A program made the position numbers and the translations under genes. Shown one piece after another: positions 38,421 through 49,169 of a stretch of DNA of 64,000 nucleotides. This DNA comes from Isoetes taiwanensis (lineage: Eukaryota; Streptophyta; Lycopodiopsida; Isoetales; Isoetaceae). The stretch's first letter is position 1. Each line of letters starts with the position of its first letter. The stretch lies in the NCBI GenBank assembly GCA_021234155.1, contig JAJEKV010000020.1:9797172-9861171 (forward strand), given 5' to 3'. Below the pieces are notes generated by a model. It ran no database searches. It was not told the origin of the DNA and saw only the letters and a list, made by a program, of their open reading frames with translations.

Positions 38421-41400
38421 CAAAGACTCAAATGGCTTCTTCAATCCGAAAGAAGTGAACTCTTGTGACTGCGAGAACTGCGGGGAGGTGAAGCTTTCGG
38501 CTCTGAACATAACGAAGACAAAAATCAGAGAGAGCAAGATTAGCAACTCCATCCCAGTTATCGGCAAGAACGACAAAAACAAAGGTTCTCTTTCTTCCCC
38601 TTCTTATAAAAATGTGCTCATGAATGCTTCTCCATACGCTCAACCAAGCGTCTCAAAGAAGGTAGCGATTACACCAGAGGGAAAGGTTTTCAATAGTGAT
38701 TTCATTGATCTCACGGTGTTTTGGATGCTTTTCTTTCGCTTGGGTTTCTAAATATATTCTTATCCATTTCTAAAACGCCCATCTCAAGGGGATATCAAGA
38801 ATTGGATCACCAAAACCAACATATACCGATTCTTTTCTATACTTAATTTGGATAAGTACACCTTTCAAATTGTCTGCGGGGGCGAGCTACGTGTCAATCG
38901 GATCCTCGAGGAAAGCTCGACTTCATTGCAGCTGTCCTTCTACATTATGAAGTGGTCTCTAATTTCATCCACGGCGCACATTGGGCGAAATTCAAACCAC
39001 CACTTGGATTTCCTTTCCCAATTTACCTCGGAGCTTTTCGGACAAGGTCTCACCTTATGGCCTGTCGGAATCTTTAGGGGATGTGCTAGAAGTGAATATT
39101 CCCCAAGCGAACTTCCCCATCGATTACGCATTTCCAAAAAATTGAAGTTGAGTTGGAAGAAAAAGATTAAAATAAGGGTTATGCACGAGGAGTTTTGGAT
39201 TTAAGTGTCAATTACTCGAAGTGGCCTATTACCGTACAAGCAGCATCCCTCGGCAAACCAAGCAAAAAAGCAGGTCTAGAAGCCTAAAGTCAAAATTGAT
39301 GTGGATGAAGTAGCTAATGAAGCATCGAAAATCATGCCCATGAGAACCAGTGTCTTCGGGGCGAGAACCACAATAAAGAGATTGTCTTACGGGGTTAAAA
39401 AGATCCTAGTATTGATTTGAGGGAAGACATGGTGATTCCCGATTAAAACCTGAGTCGATTAGTTAGAATCGATTCGGAAACATCATTTTTACCCTTCGAA
39501 AACTTTGATCTTTGTCAACAAAGGGAATGCCATCCCCAGGGAAAATTGTGAAGATGCTCTTGTTCACGAGGATCTGAGGATGGAATGTAGTAGAGAAGAA
39601 GAAAGGCGCGCAAAAAGAAGATTTACTTTGGCCCTAGTAGATCAAGCCCAAGGGAAACAAACCATTCAATTTGGGATGGCTTGAGGTAAGTATATAATAC
39701 TTGATGGACAAGGACATATCTTTGTATTACACGGAATCTCGAGGTATTAATAACTTAATTAAAAAGGGATAGATTAAAGGTTTGTCTCTCCTCCCTTAAC
39801 CCCCGATGTATTGTTTCTTCAAGAGCATAAAATTCATAGTTTGGATCATGAGATCATTATTAGTAAAACTCTCCTCCCAATTATTTAATCTGGTCTATCC
39901 ACGCTAATGACTCTTCGGCAGAATAGCTATTATTGGAGGCATAGTCTTAATATTTCTAATAAAGTATATGGTTAATGGAAATGGTAGGTGGTGATTATTA
40001 TTCTGAGAACTAAATTGGCCCTTGTGAACATTTATGCTTACAACAGCCCTGAGAGAAAGGGTGGAGATTTGGAAAAGGTCAAAAGTAGCCTTGATAACCT
40101 TGATTTCGATGAATGCATTACGGGTGGAGATTTAAATATGGTGACCAACGACTTTATGAAGAACAAAAATTACAGGCCCCTTGGGAAACACGAAAAGGAA
40201 GCTTGGATGGATCTAACAAAAGTCACAATCTCAATCTAGCGAGAACCAAACCCAATTCTTTGAGTTGGACTGATAAAAGGTTGGATCCTACCTTGTGTTT
40301 ACATGTGATTTTACCTATCGGGAAAATCTTTGGAATGAAAAATTGCAGAGTTAACAATATAGAGGGTTATACTACGTGGACCACTACCCAAGCAGGTTGA
40401 GAAGAGCTGGCAATTACGCCAACAAAAAAGAAAGACATACTTCAAACTCAATACTAGTCTCCTCGAGCATGTGGAATTCATGGACGGAGACTAAAGGAGT
40501 TGATAGCCAATTTCCCCTGACCAAGCGGTAAGTCGGGGTTGGATGTTACGGTGGATATGGTGGCCAAGGCCATCAAGAAATGGCTAAAAAGAGTGGGGAA
40601 AAATCTATACACTATAATAAGCTTGCTCACCTCAGAAATCGAGGGAGATATTCTACCCAATGCCCACGATGAAGAAAAAGGAGGATATTAAAAGCTGAAA
40701 TTGAAAAAGAGGAAATAAGGATAGTGATGGTTTGGAGACTCAAAGGCCAAAATTTCTTGAAATTAAAAATGATGAAAAAGTAACTCTAAATTCTTCTTTG
40801 TTAAAAGCAAAGAGCGGAGAAGAAAAATCATATTTTTGAAATAAAGGTAGGGGATGAAGACATTTAGGATGAGGATCAAATCAAGCTTCTTTTGACCACT
40901 CACTTTAATGGGTATAATGGGCACAAATCAGGGCCTTGGCTTCTATGGATGACTTCATCAACCTCCAAGCTAAGGTAAGTCTTGAGGATAATCTTAATAT
41001 AATAAGGCCTTTCTCCAACGAGGAACTCCTCAAATTCGCCATGGAAATGGAAAAAGGTAAAAGCCCATGGGCCTGATGGGCTCCCGGTTGAGTTCTTTAT
41101 CAAAGCTTGGCTGTAATTGGAGTTTGCCTAACTAAATTTGGCCTAATGAGTTCGGGGAAATTAAATACTTGGATGCTAGAATCAATACCGGTCGATCACT
41201 CTTATTCCTAAGGCCGATATGCACGCCACTCTTTTAGGATTACATGCCCATCTCTTTAACTAATGTGATATATAAAGATTATCAAAAGGGACCATTGCTA
41301 AAAGGCTAAAGAGTGTTTTGGAGAAAATCATAAGCACCTCACGGCTGCCTACTTGAAGGATAGATTTATCCGGACAATGTGTGGTAACCGCAATCTTTGG

Positions 41401-41877
41401 GGCTGAAGGCTGGGCAAAAGACTCCAATCAAGACATAGCTCTCATAAAGCTAGATATTACCAAAGCTTTCGATACAGTCAGCTGGAACTTCTTATTCAAA
41501 TCTTTGTCTTTGCTCTTGGCTTCTCCAATGAGGTAATTCTTCTATTTAAAGGTATTCTCTCAAACTCCAGATCTTCAGTTCTTATCAATGGTGAATGTAG
41601 CCCCTTCTTTCCTCTGCAAGGAGGGTCAAACCAAGGGTGCCCATTAGCCCCCTTCCTGTTTTTGATCATAATGGAGGCTCTTCCACGACAAGTTGGAAGA
41701 GGCCAAAATACTAACTTGATCCAAGGTCTCTCCCCTCGGGAAAAGTAAGTGATGGATCAAATTTTAAGCGGACATTTTTGCAAATGACACATTTCTTCTA
41801 GTCTCCATGGATAACTGGTCTCTCTCCAACACCCAAACAATTCTGGAGGATTTTGGGGTAGCTTCGGGATGCAAAAT
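38421..41877 (+). mobile_element. L1-type LINE, unit 2 (ORF1 to RT core), tandem copy
   Basis: 3457 bases run from the ORF1 start (CTCAAATGGCTTCTTC) through a DUF4283-like ORF1, the endonuclease (near 39800-40340, with the GGDLNMV block at 40124) and the RT core to GCKI at 41877. There it joins unit 3 at exactly the same junction as unit 1 joins unit 2. Frames are broken. The open frame 38206-38751 is a chimera of the unit-1 RT and the unit-2 ORF1 start created by this junction. The catalytic box is again FAND. Confidence 0.88.
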
Positions 41878-41887
41878 CAAAGACTCA

Positions 41888-43440
41888 AATGGCTTCTTCA
41901 ATCCGAAAGAAGTGAACTCTTGTGACTGCCGGGCTACTTGGGGAGGTGAAGAACTCTCACGAACATAACGAAGACAAAAATCAGAGAGAGCAAGATTAGC
42001 AACTCCATCCCAGTTATCGGCAAGAACGACAAAAACAAAGGTTCTCTTTCTTCCCCTTCTTATAAAATGTGCTCATGAATGCTTTCCTTACGCTTCAACC
42101 AACTGTCTCAAAGAAGGTAACCGATTCCGGAAAGGTTTTCAATAGTGATTTCATTGATCTCTACGATTGTTTGGATGCCCGACTCTTGCATGGGTTTTCT
42201 AAATATGCTATTCTTATCCATTTCCTAGAAAGCGCCCATCTCAGGGGATATCAAGAATTGGATCACCAAAAACCAAGATATACTGGATTCTTTCTATACT
42301 TAAATTTGGATAGTACACCTTTCAAATTGTCCGAGGGACGAAGCTCGTGTCAATCGGATCCTCTAAGAAAGCTCGACTTCATTAGCAAGCTGTCCCTTCT
42401 ATATTATGAAGTGGTCTCCCTAATTTCATCCACGCACGGCCGGGAAATTCAAACCACCACTTGATTTCCTTTCCCAATTTACCTCCGACTTTCTCGGACA
42501 AGGTCTCACCTTATGGCTGTGTCAGAATCTTTGGGGGATGTGCTAGAAGTGAATATTCCCCAAACGAACTTCCCATCTACCGCATTTCAAAAAAATTGTC
42601 GGATTGGAAGAAAAGATTAAAATAAGGGTTATGCCGATTGTGTAGTAACAGACTTCCCGTATCAGACGCGTTATGATGCAACGTATAGTATGCGGGGGGT
42701 AACGCATCGATGGCCGGTTTAACGATAAACGCATCGTCAAAGTTGTTGTTTAAAGTACGCCAGTGCGGTGCGATGCGGTTACCATAAAAAACGTCGCGAT
42801 GCGACGTTACGTTAAAAAAAAAATTATTTTTTATTTTTTGAAAAGTACTTGTACTGTTACCTATAAAATGCGACCGTACTGTCTGCGTACTTATAAAATC
42901 GCACGACGAAATGCAGACGTCAAACAACAAACCAAAAAAAAAATTTTCTTATTTGATGCAACTAAAATGAATAACGACGCAGATGCATGGGGGTGCATGA
43001 CGTTAAGTATGGAAAACGTGAACGCACGCCAGGCGTAACCTTAACCTACCGGTTATGCCCGAGGAGTTTTTGGATTTAAGTGTCAATTACTCCCGTGGCC
43101 TATACGGTACAAACAGGGCATCCCTCAAACAAACCAAGCAAAAGCGGGTCTAGCGACCTAAAGTCAAAATTGATGTGGATGAAGTAGCTAACGAAGCATC
43201 GAAAATCATCCCCAATGAGAACCGGGATCTTCGGGGCCGAGAACCACAATAAAGAGATTGTCTTACACGGGGTTAAAAAGATTCTAGTATTGATTTCTGA
43301 GGAAGACATGGTGATTCCGATTAAAAACCTGAAGTGGATTAGTTAGAATCGATTAGGAAACATCATTTTTACCCTTCGAAACTTTGATCTTTGTCAACAA
43401 AGGGAATGCCATCCCCGGGAAAATTGTGAAGATGCTCTTG
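41888..43440 (+). pseudogene. LINE ORF1 (DUF4283-like), broken
   Basis: Starts at the ATGGCTTCTTC codon series. Readable segments include VLMNA, KVFNSDFIDLYDCLDA, LLHGFSKYAILIHFLESAHL, the W/F-rich region typical of plant L1 ORF1 proteins that bind RNA, and KVKIDVDEVANEASKI further on. The frame is interrupted by many indels and by the 415-bp insertion at 42636. ORF1 proteins coat LINE RNA in the ribonucleoprotein particle; this copy cannot make one. Confidence 0.5.
42636..43050. mobile_element. 415-bp insertion in LINE ORF1 with 9-bp target duplication
   Basis: The LINE sequence AATAAGGGTTATGC...GAGGAGTTTT is continuous in unit 2 (39173) and unit 1 (25498). In unit 3 it is split by 415 bases flanked by GGTTATGCC on both sides (42627-42635 and 43051-43059). 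The insert is CpG-rich, with repeated GCATCG/CGATGC motifs and A/T runs, and has no clear terminal inverted repeat. A 9-bp duplication points to a Mutator-like or related cut-and-paste element, non-autonomous. Confidence 0.75.
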
Positions 43441-43949
43441 TTCCCGAGGATACTGAGGATGGAATGTAGTAGAAAGAAGAAAGAAGCGGGGCCTTAAAAA
43501 AAGAAGATTTACTTTGGCCCTAGTAGATCAAGCCCAAGGAAACAAACATTCCATTTGGGATGGCTTGAGGTAAGTATAAATCTTGATGGACAAGGACATA
43601 TGTCAGACACGGAATCTCGAGGGTATTAATAGCTTAATTAAAGGGATAGATTAAAGGTTTGTCTCTCCTCCCTTAACCCTGATATATTGTTTCTTCAAGA
43701 GCATAAAATTCATAGTTTGGATCATGAGATCATTATTAGTAAAACTCTCCCTCCCAATTATTTAATCTGGTCTATCCCTGCTAATGACTCTTCTGCAGGA
43801 ATAGCTATTGCGTGGAGGCATAGTCTTAATATTTCTAATAAGTATATGGTTAATGACAGAAATGGTAGGTGGCAGATTCTCCTTTGTACTATTCACAGAA
43901 CTAAATTGGCCCTTGTGAACATTTATGCTTACAAATTGACCCTGAAAGG

Positions 43950-46900
43950 GTGGAGATTTGGAAAAAGGTCAAAAGTAGCCTTGATAACCTTGATTTCGAT
44001 GAATGCATTCTGGGTGGAGATTTAAATATGGTGACCAACAGCTTTATGAAGAACAAAAATTACAGGCCCCTTGGGAAACCTGAAAAGGAAGCTTGGATGG
44101 ATCTAACAAAAAGTCACAATCTCAATCTAGCCAGAACCAAACCCAATTCTTACAGTTGGACTGATAAAAGGTTGGATCCTACCTTGTGTTTACATGACAG
44201 ATTTTACCTATCGGAAAATCTTTGGAATGAAAATTGCAGAGTTAACAATATAGAGGGTTATACTCTGTCAGACCACTACCCCCAACAGTTGAGAATCAGA
44301 GCTGGCAATTCTGCCAACAAAAAGAGAAAGACATACTTCAAACTCAATACTAGTCTCCTCGAGCATGTGGAATTCATGGACAGACTAAAGGAGTTGATAG
44401 CCAATTTCCCCCAGCCAACTGGTAAGTCAGGTTGGATGTTCTGGTGGATAACAGTGGCCAAGGCCATCAAGAAATGGCTAAAAGAGTGGGGAAAATCTAT
44501 ACACTATAATAAGCTTGCTCACCTCCGAAATCTGAGAGATATTCTACCCAATGCCCCTGATGAAGAAAAGGAGGATATTAAAGCTGAAATTGAAAAAGAG
44601 GAAATAAGGATAGCTGATGGCTGGAGACTCAAGGCCAAAATTACTGAAATTAAAAATGATGAAAGAAGTAACTCTAAATTCTTCTTTGTTAAAGCCAAGG
44701 GCAGGCAGAAGAAAAATCATATTTTCGAAATAAAGGTAGGGGATGAAGACATTTCGGATGAGGATCAAATCAAGCTTGCTGCAGCCACTCACTTTACAGG
44801 TATAATGGGCACAAATCAGGACTGCCCCCTGGCTTCTATGGATGACTTCATCAACCTCCAAGCTAAGGTAAGTGCTGAGGATAATCTTAATATAATAAGG
44901 CCTTTCTCCAACGAGGAACTCCTCAAATTCGCCATGGAAATGGAAAAAGGTAAAAGCCCTGGGCCTGATGGGCTCCCGGTTGAGTTCTTTATCAAAGCTT
45001 GGCCTGTAATTGGAGTTTGCCTAACTAAGCTGGCTAATGAGTTCAGGGAAATTAAATACTTGGATGCTAGAATCAATACCAGTCTGATCACTCTTATTCC
45101 TAAGACTGATATGCCTGCCACTCTTTCGGATTACATGCCCATCTCTTTAACTAATGTGATATATAAGATTATTTCAGGGACCATTGCTAAAAGGCTAAAG
45201 AGTGTTTTGGAGAAAATCATAAGCACCTCACAGGCTGCCTACTTGAAGGATAGATTTATCCTGGACAATGTGGTAACTGCAATGCTGGGGCTGAACTGGG
45301 CAAAAGACTCCAATCAAGACATAGCTCTCATAAAGCTAGATATTACCAAAGCTTTCGATACAGTCAGCTGGAACTTCTTATTCAAATGCTGTACTGCTCT
45401 TGGCTTCTCCAATGAGGTAATTCTTCTATTTAAAGGTATTCTCTCAAACTCCAGATCTTCAGTTCTTATCAATGGTGAATGTAGCCCCTTCTTTCCTCTG
45501 CAAGGAGGGGTCAAACAAGGGTGCCCATTAGCCCCCTTCCTGTTTTTGATCATAATGGAGGCTCTTCACAGCAAGTTGGAAGAGGCCAAAAATACTAACT
45601 TGATCCAAGGTCTCTCCCTCCCGGAAAACGAAGTGATGGATCAAATTTTAAACGGACATTTTGCAAATGACACATTTCTTCTAGTCTCCATGGATAACAG
45701 GTCTCTCTCCAACACCCAAACAATTCTGGAGGATTTTGGGGTAGCTTCGGGATGCAAAATTAACCCGATCAAATCCAAAGTAGTAGCTAGAGATCAGGTA
45801 AAAGGAGAGCAAACAGCTGCTCTCATGGGCCGTAAGTATATTCTTCCTACTACCTCATCAAAATTTTTAGGTATTCCCCTTGTTCTTAAAGGTAGCCCTT
45901 CTGATACCTGGTCGGATATTATTGAAAAGTTCCAGAAAAAGGTGGATAGCCTAAACTCTAAATATATCTCCAAGCAAGGCAGAGCTATTATAGCTAATTT
46001 TGTCATATCCTCCTCCCATGTCTATCAATCCTCGGTCATTTTAGCCCCAAAGAAAGTCTCCTACAAATTACAGAGTATCATTGGCAGATTCATTTCTAGT
46101 GGCCAAAACAAGAGATGTTGGACCCCGGTTGCTATGGAGGAATGCTGTAAAAGTAAGAGCATTGGGGGTCTGGGAGTCATCAACATTGAGAAACAGGGTA
46201 TAGCCCTGGCTGCCAAATATTTTTACAAAGCAGCCTACAATAACATTAACCATCCAGTTTCTATTATCATTAGGCATTATTTAACCAAGTGCTTATCCTA
46301 TAGATGGAAGAAACTTCACCTCAATCTCCCTCACTCTATTTATTTTCCCTTCTCTGTTCCCAATTCGATCCCTGGTTTAATCAAGAAGTGGATCAGGGCT
46401 TGTAATTTAGTCAAAGGTATGTTTACATGGAAGGAGGGGCTATCCATGGATCAATCTATTTTTTGGAATCCAGGTTTGCTTACTAATGATTCTTCTCTCT
46501 GTCTAGCATGTCACTTTCCGGAACAGGCTAAGCTTTGGAAGAGCAAGGGACTTTTCTACATCACAGACTTCTTTGATGAACAAGGAATAATTCCTTTTAG
46601 GAGATCAGTGGTTGCCAATGAGGACGAGAACTCAGAGATACTGTACAATAATATTTGTACGGCGCTTTCTCAAGGCATTTGGTCAGAAGACAATTGTAAT
46701 TGGAACTATAATGATTCGGCCAGATTTACGGTCAGAGCAGCATATAAATACTTAATGAGGAACCAGAGGATTTCTATCCACACCAAGTGGCAGATAGGGG
46801 AGGATAGATGTATCAGTAATCTCAAATTCATGTGGGCATGCCCAATCCCTTCTAAAGTGAAGTCCTTTATGTGGCAGCTCTGGCATAAGGCTCTAGCCAC

Positions 46901-47234
46901 CAATTCTAAAAGGCACAGACTTAATATGACAGATTCTGATGTATGCTCAAGATGTCTCAGTCACAGGGAAGATGAGGAGCATTTATTTCGATCATGTATG
47001 TGGTCGGAATGGGTTCTTGAACTTGCTTCCAACCTGCTCGGTTTGGACCTCAACGCCCTCAATTCGGAGGACTTCTTCTGGCCCATTAACCCAAATGATT
47101 GGAGGCTGTACATTGTTTTATGGAGAATTTGGAAGGGCAGGAACAATTTTATCTTCAACTGTGAAATCACTCATCCGGAGGCCGTAATCAAGCAAATTGA
47201 ATATGACATTAAATGGATCATTGCTACCACTTAA
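43950..47234 (+). CDS. LINE ORF2 polyprotein (endonuclease C-part, reverse transcriptase, zf-RVT)
   Basis: A 1094-codon open frame. The endonuclease N-terminus lies in another frame just upstream (43687-43940: FLQEHKIHSLDHEI, GIAIAWRHSLN, NIYAY), broken by a small indel at about 43935-43950. In frame follow GGDLNMV and LSDHYPQQL (endonuclease Asn and His motifs, about residues 16-112), a lysine-rich linker, the RT core (YMPISLTNVIYKI, KLDITKAFDTVSW, GGVKQGCPLAPFLF, FLGIPL; roughly residues 330-670), and a C-terminal zf-RVT region (FTVRAAYKYL; CSRCLSHREDEEHLFRSC) at about residues 925-1015. The catalytic box reads HFANDTFL near residue 571, so the first Asp of the FADD box is Asn and polymerase activity is probably lost. 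ORF2 of L1 elements nicks target DNA and reverse transcribes the element in place. Function is known for the family; this copy is very likely inactive. Confidence 0.92.
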   Translation: MEIWKKVKSSLDNLDFDECILGGDLNMVTNSFMKNKNYRPLGKPEKEAWMDLTKSHNLNLARTKPNSYSWTDKRLDPTLCLHDRFYLSENLWNENCRVNNIEGYTLSDHYPQQLRIRAGNSANKKRKTYFKLNTSLLEHVEFMDRLKELIANFPQPTGKSGWMFWWITVAKAIKKWLKEWGKSIHYNKLAHLRNLRDILPNAPDEEKEDIKAEIEKEEIRIADGWRLKAKITEIKNDERSNSKFFFVKAKGRQKKNHIFEIKVGDEDISDEDQIKLAAATHFTGIMGTNQDCPLASMDDFINLQAKVSAEDNLNIIRPFSNEELLKFAMEMEKGKSPGPDGLPVEFFIKAWPVIGVCLTKLANEFREIKYLDARINTSLITLIPKTDMPATLSDYMPISLTNVIYKIISGTIAKRLKSVLEKIISTSQAAYLKDRFILDNVVTAMLGLNWAKDSNQDIALIKLDITKAFDTVSWNFLFKCCTALGFSNEVILLFKGILSNSRSSVLINGECSPFFPLQGGVKQGCPLAPFLFLIIMEALHSKLEEAKNTNLIQGLSLPENEVMDQILNGHFANDTFLLVSMDNRSLSNTQTILEDFGVASGCKINPIKSKVVARDQVKGEQTAALMGRKYILPTTSSKFLGIPLVLKGSPSDTWSDIIEKFQKKVDSLNSKYISKQGRAIIANFVISSSHVYQSSVILAPKKVSYKLQSIIGRFISSGQNKRCWTPVAMEECCKSKSIGGLGVINIEKQGIALAAKYFYKAAYNNINHPVSIIIRHYLTKCLSYRWKKLHLNLPHSIYFPFSVPNSIPGLIKKWIRACNLVKGMFTWKEGLSMDQSIFWNPGLLTNDSSLCLACHFPEQAKLWKSKGLFYITDFFDEQGIIPFRRSVVANEDENSEILYNNICTALSQGIWSEDNCNWNYNDSARFTVRAAYKYLMRNQRISIHTKWQIGEDRCISNLKFMWACPIPSKVKSFMWQLWHKALATNSKRHRLNMTDSDVCSRCLSHREDEEHLFRSCMWSEWVLELASNLLGLDLNALNSEDFFWPINPNDWRLYIVLWRIWKGRNNFIFNCEITHPEAVIKQIEYDIKWIIATT

Positions 47235-47767
47235 AACCCGTTTTGATTCTTTGATTCTTACAGCTCCTTTGGTGCTTTTTCAGGAATTATTTTCGTTTTG
47301 GTGCGCAAGCTCAAGTGGAAGAAGATTGACCCGGCTGTCAATCAGCAATGGATCAAGGTCTTTGGACCACCAGACCTTTACAGCCATGAAGAACCATGTT
47401 TCTGTGGATGCTGCTGTGATCAGAACCCGGACGCAAGAAGAGGCATGCTCTGCCAAGCTAAGGATAGTAAGTCGCTTCAATATGGCCATGGCAGAAGCAT
47501 GTCTATGTGTATTCTGCACCCTCACGGTCATGGAGGCAGAGGGAGAAAATCAAGCAACTCCAATCTCAGATCATACTTTTAGGCGGACCGACATTCCATA
47601 TCAGACTATGATTTCCATATCTCAATTATTTCTAAGTTCTCTATCCACTACTTTTACTTTTTCTATTTACCTAAAGGGTTATACTTCCCTGTCAAAAAGT
47701 AATTTTTGTTAATCTTATAACTTTTTATTAATACATATATAAGCCTTCAATAAAAAAAAAAAAAAAA

Positions 47768-48713
47768 TGAATTGGGTATGAGTGGAATTTCTTTGCCAGA
47801 TCTCATGGCAAAGGAGAACATGATGGACAAGGTGCAATATTGAAAAGGATTTTGGCAAGAGATCAATTGAAGTATGAGGCCTGGAAATTGGAGCGTGCCA
47901 AAGACATTGTGGATTTCATGAACTGGTACATGATGAACAATCCACCAGACCCTCATATAAGAAGGTAAATTCTTGTTTTTTCTTAGATTTTTCTTATATT
48001 TGAAGTTGCATGAATCTGTTTTATATTGCAGGTTCTTTTGGCATATTGATCCCCAAAGTGTAGACAAATCTGAAAGGAAGGAGTGGAGAACACTATGTGG
48101 GAGCTCTAAACTTCATTGCATCAGACCATGTGACAAAAAGAACCCTGCAAAAGTTGCTTACAGGTGCTTCTCTTGCTATTGTTCCTATTGCTTTCATGGT
48201 AAAAGGGATGATTGCACGAACAAAGCATGTTTGGGAGCATGGCTCACAGCAGAACTGAAACCAAAGATGAATTCTGTTGCTGGAGAAACATCCACAGCAA
48301 TTAGTCAGGGGGAAGAAGAAGAAGATGAAGAAGAAGAAGATGAAGAAGAAGATTACCTTAGTTCTCTTCTAGAAGTTGGAGATAACTTTGCTATAAATGC
48401 ACATCCAGAAGATGGTGAGGGAGTTGACTTTTATGATCTTAGGTCTACAGAGACTAAACACACATTGTTAGATACATATGAAGATGCTTGGGGTACTGCA
48501 TTTGGTGTAGGAGAAGTTATAGTTTCTGGCCATTACTACAAGCAAACAGATGCACTTCAATTTGAGTTGCTATTGGACAAGCCAGTTGCTAGTTTGTATA
48601 GCCACCTTGTCAGACATGTGAAGTTTGATATGGAGAATCTTGGTAACAACAGTTTCAAGATGAGTGAAGAGACATGCCAAAAAGTTATGGCATCCCTTCC
48701 AGTAGAGTGCTAA
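47768..48713 (+). CDS. 3' part of an HGKG-motif, Cys-rich, acidic protein gene (5' end missing)
   Basis: Two exons, 47768-47964 and 48032-48713, joined by a 67-base GT-AG intron. The first encodes YEWNFFARSHGKGEHDGQGA and a helical stretch. The second encodes FWHIDPQSVDKSERKEWRTL, a Cys/His-rich segment (HCIRPCD, YRCFSCYCSYCFHGKRDDC) that may bind zinc, a run of Glu/Asp (48310-48355), and a C-terminal region ending ASLPVEC. The SHGKG-x-x-DG-x-G pattern is one I associate with uncharacterised, probably transposon-derived proteins of animals and plants; I cannot name the family with certainty. There is no start codon: the frame runs back into the LINE poly(A) at 47767, so the LINE most likely landed in this gene. 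It converges with the gene at 49170-50015. The remaining exons look intact. Confidence 0.6.
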
Positions 48714-49169
48714 TTCTGCTGCCCATTTTTTCTGCTTTTGCTTCGAAGAAGCAGAAGTTGAGTTTTTAGATGTACACTGGCTCTTTCCTGCCATATTCTT
48801 TCTTATACTCTTTATAATTCGTTATCAATGAAAACTAACAAATTCTTTGCTACACAAATGTTCCTTGTCCTCACAGCTTTAAAAGAAAAGCTGCTAGGTC
48901 TGCTTTCTGTTTTCAGTTAACTACTACAGACTTGATGAACTTCTGGAAAACAGACTTGATGGACATGGAAAACAGATTGCAAGTTTACAAATGAACAAAG
49001 TTTACAAATGATGATCTCTGCACAAGTGTAGGTAAATGCCTGAAACCTTGAATTTACATTGATATCCGTTCTGTTACAAAAGTGTACAGCTATGTACTCA
49101 TATCCGGTCTTCACAAAGAAACAGCTGTTATATCTTAAGTTACATCTTAAGTTATATGAAGTTCTTGAT
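48714..49169. other. gap between two convergent genes
   Basis: 456 bases with AATGAAA-type polyadenylation-like motifs and a short duplication of AAACAGACTTGATG/AGACTTGATGAAC. No gene. Confidence 0.5.

Larger units (their letters stand above)
41878..47767 (+). mobile_element. L1-type LINE, unit 3, with 3' end and poly(A)
   Basis: The only unit that continues past GCKI to the end of ORF2 (47234), a ~515-base 3' untranslated region with AATAAA just before the tail, and a 16-A tail (47752-47767). The part from ORF1 start to GCKI is 3459 bases after removing the 415-bp insertion and one TSD copy, against 3457 in unit 2. The tail abuts an exon-like sequence of another gene at 47768. No target duplication was found because the array's left border is unclear. 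Confidence 0.9.

Noticed and set aside
38206-38751. 181-codon frame that looks like a novel protein
   Set aside because: It is a chimera of the RT of LINE unit 1 and the ORF1 start of unit 2, made by the tandem junction.
44276-47170. Several minus-strand frames of 60-105 codons
   Set aside because: Antisense shadows of the LINE ORF2 with no domain of their own.
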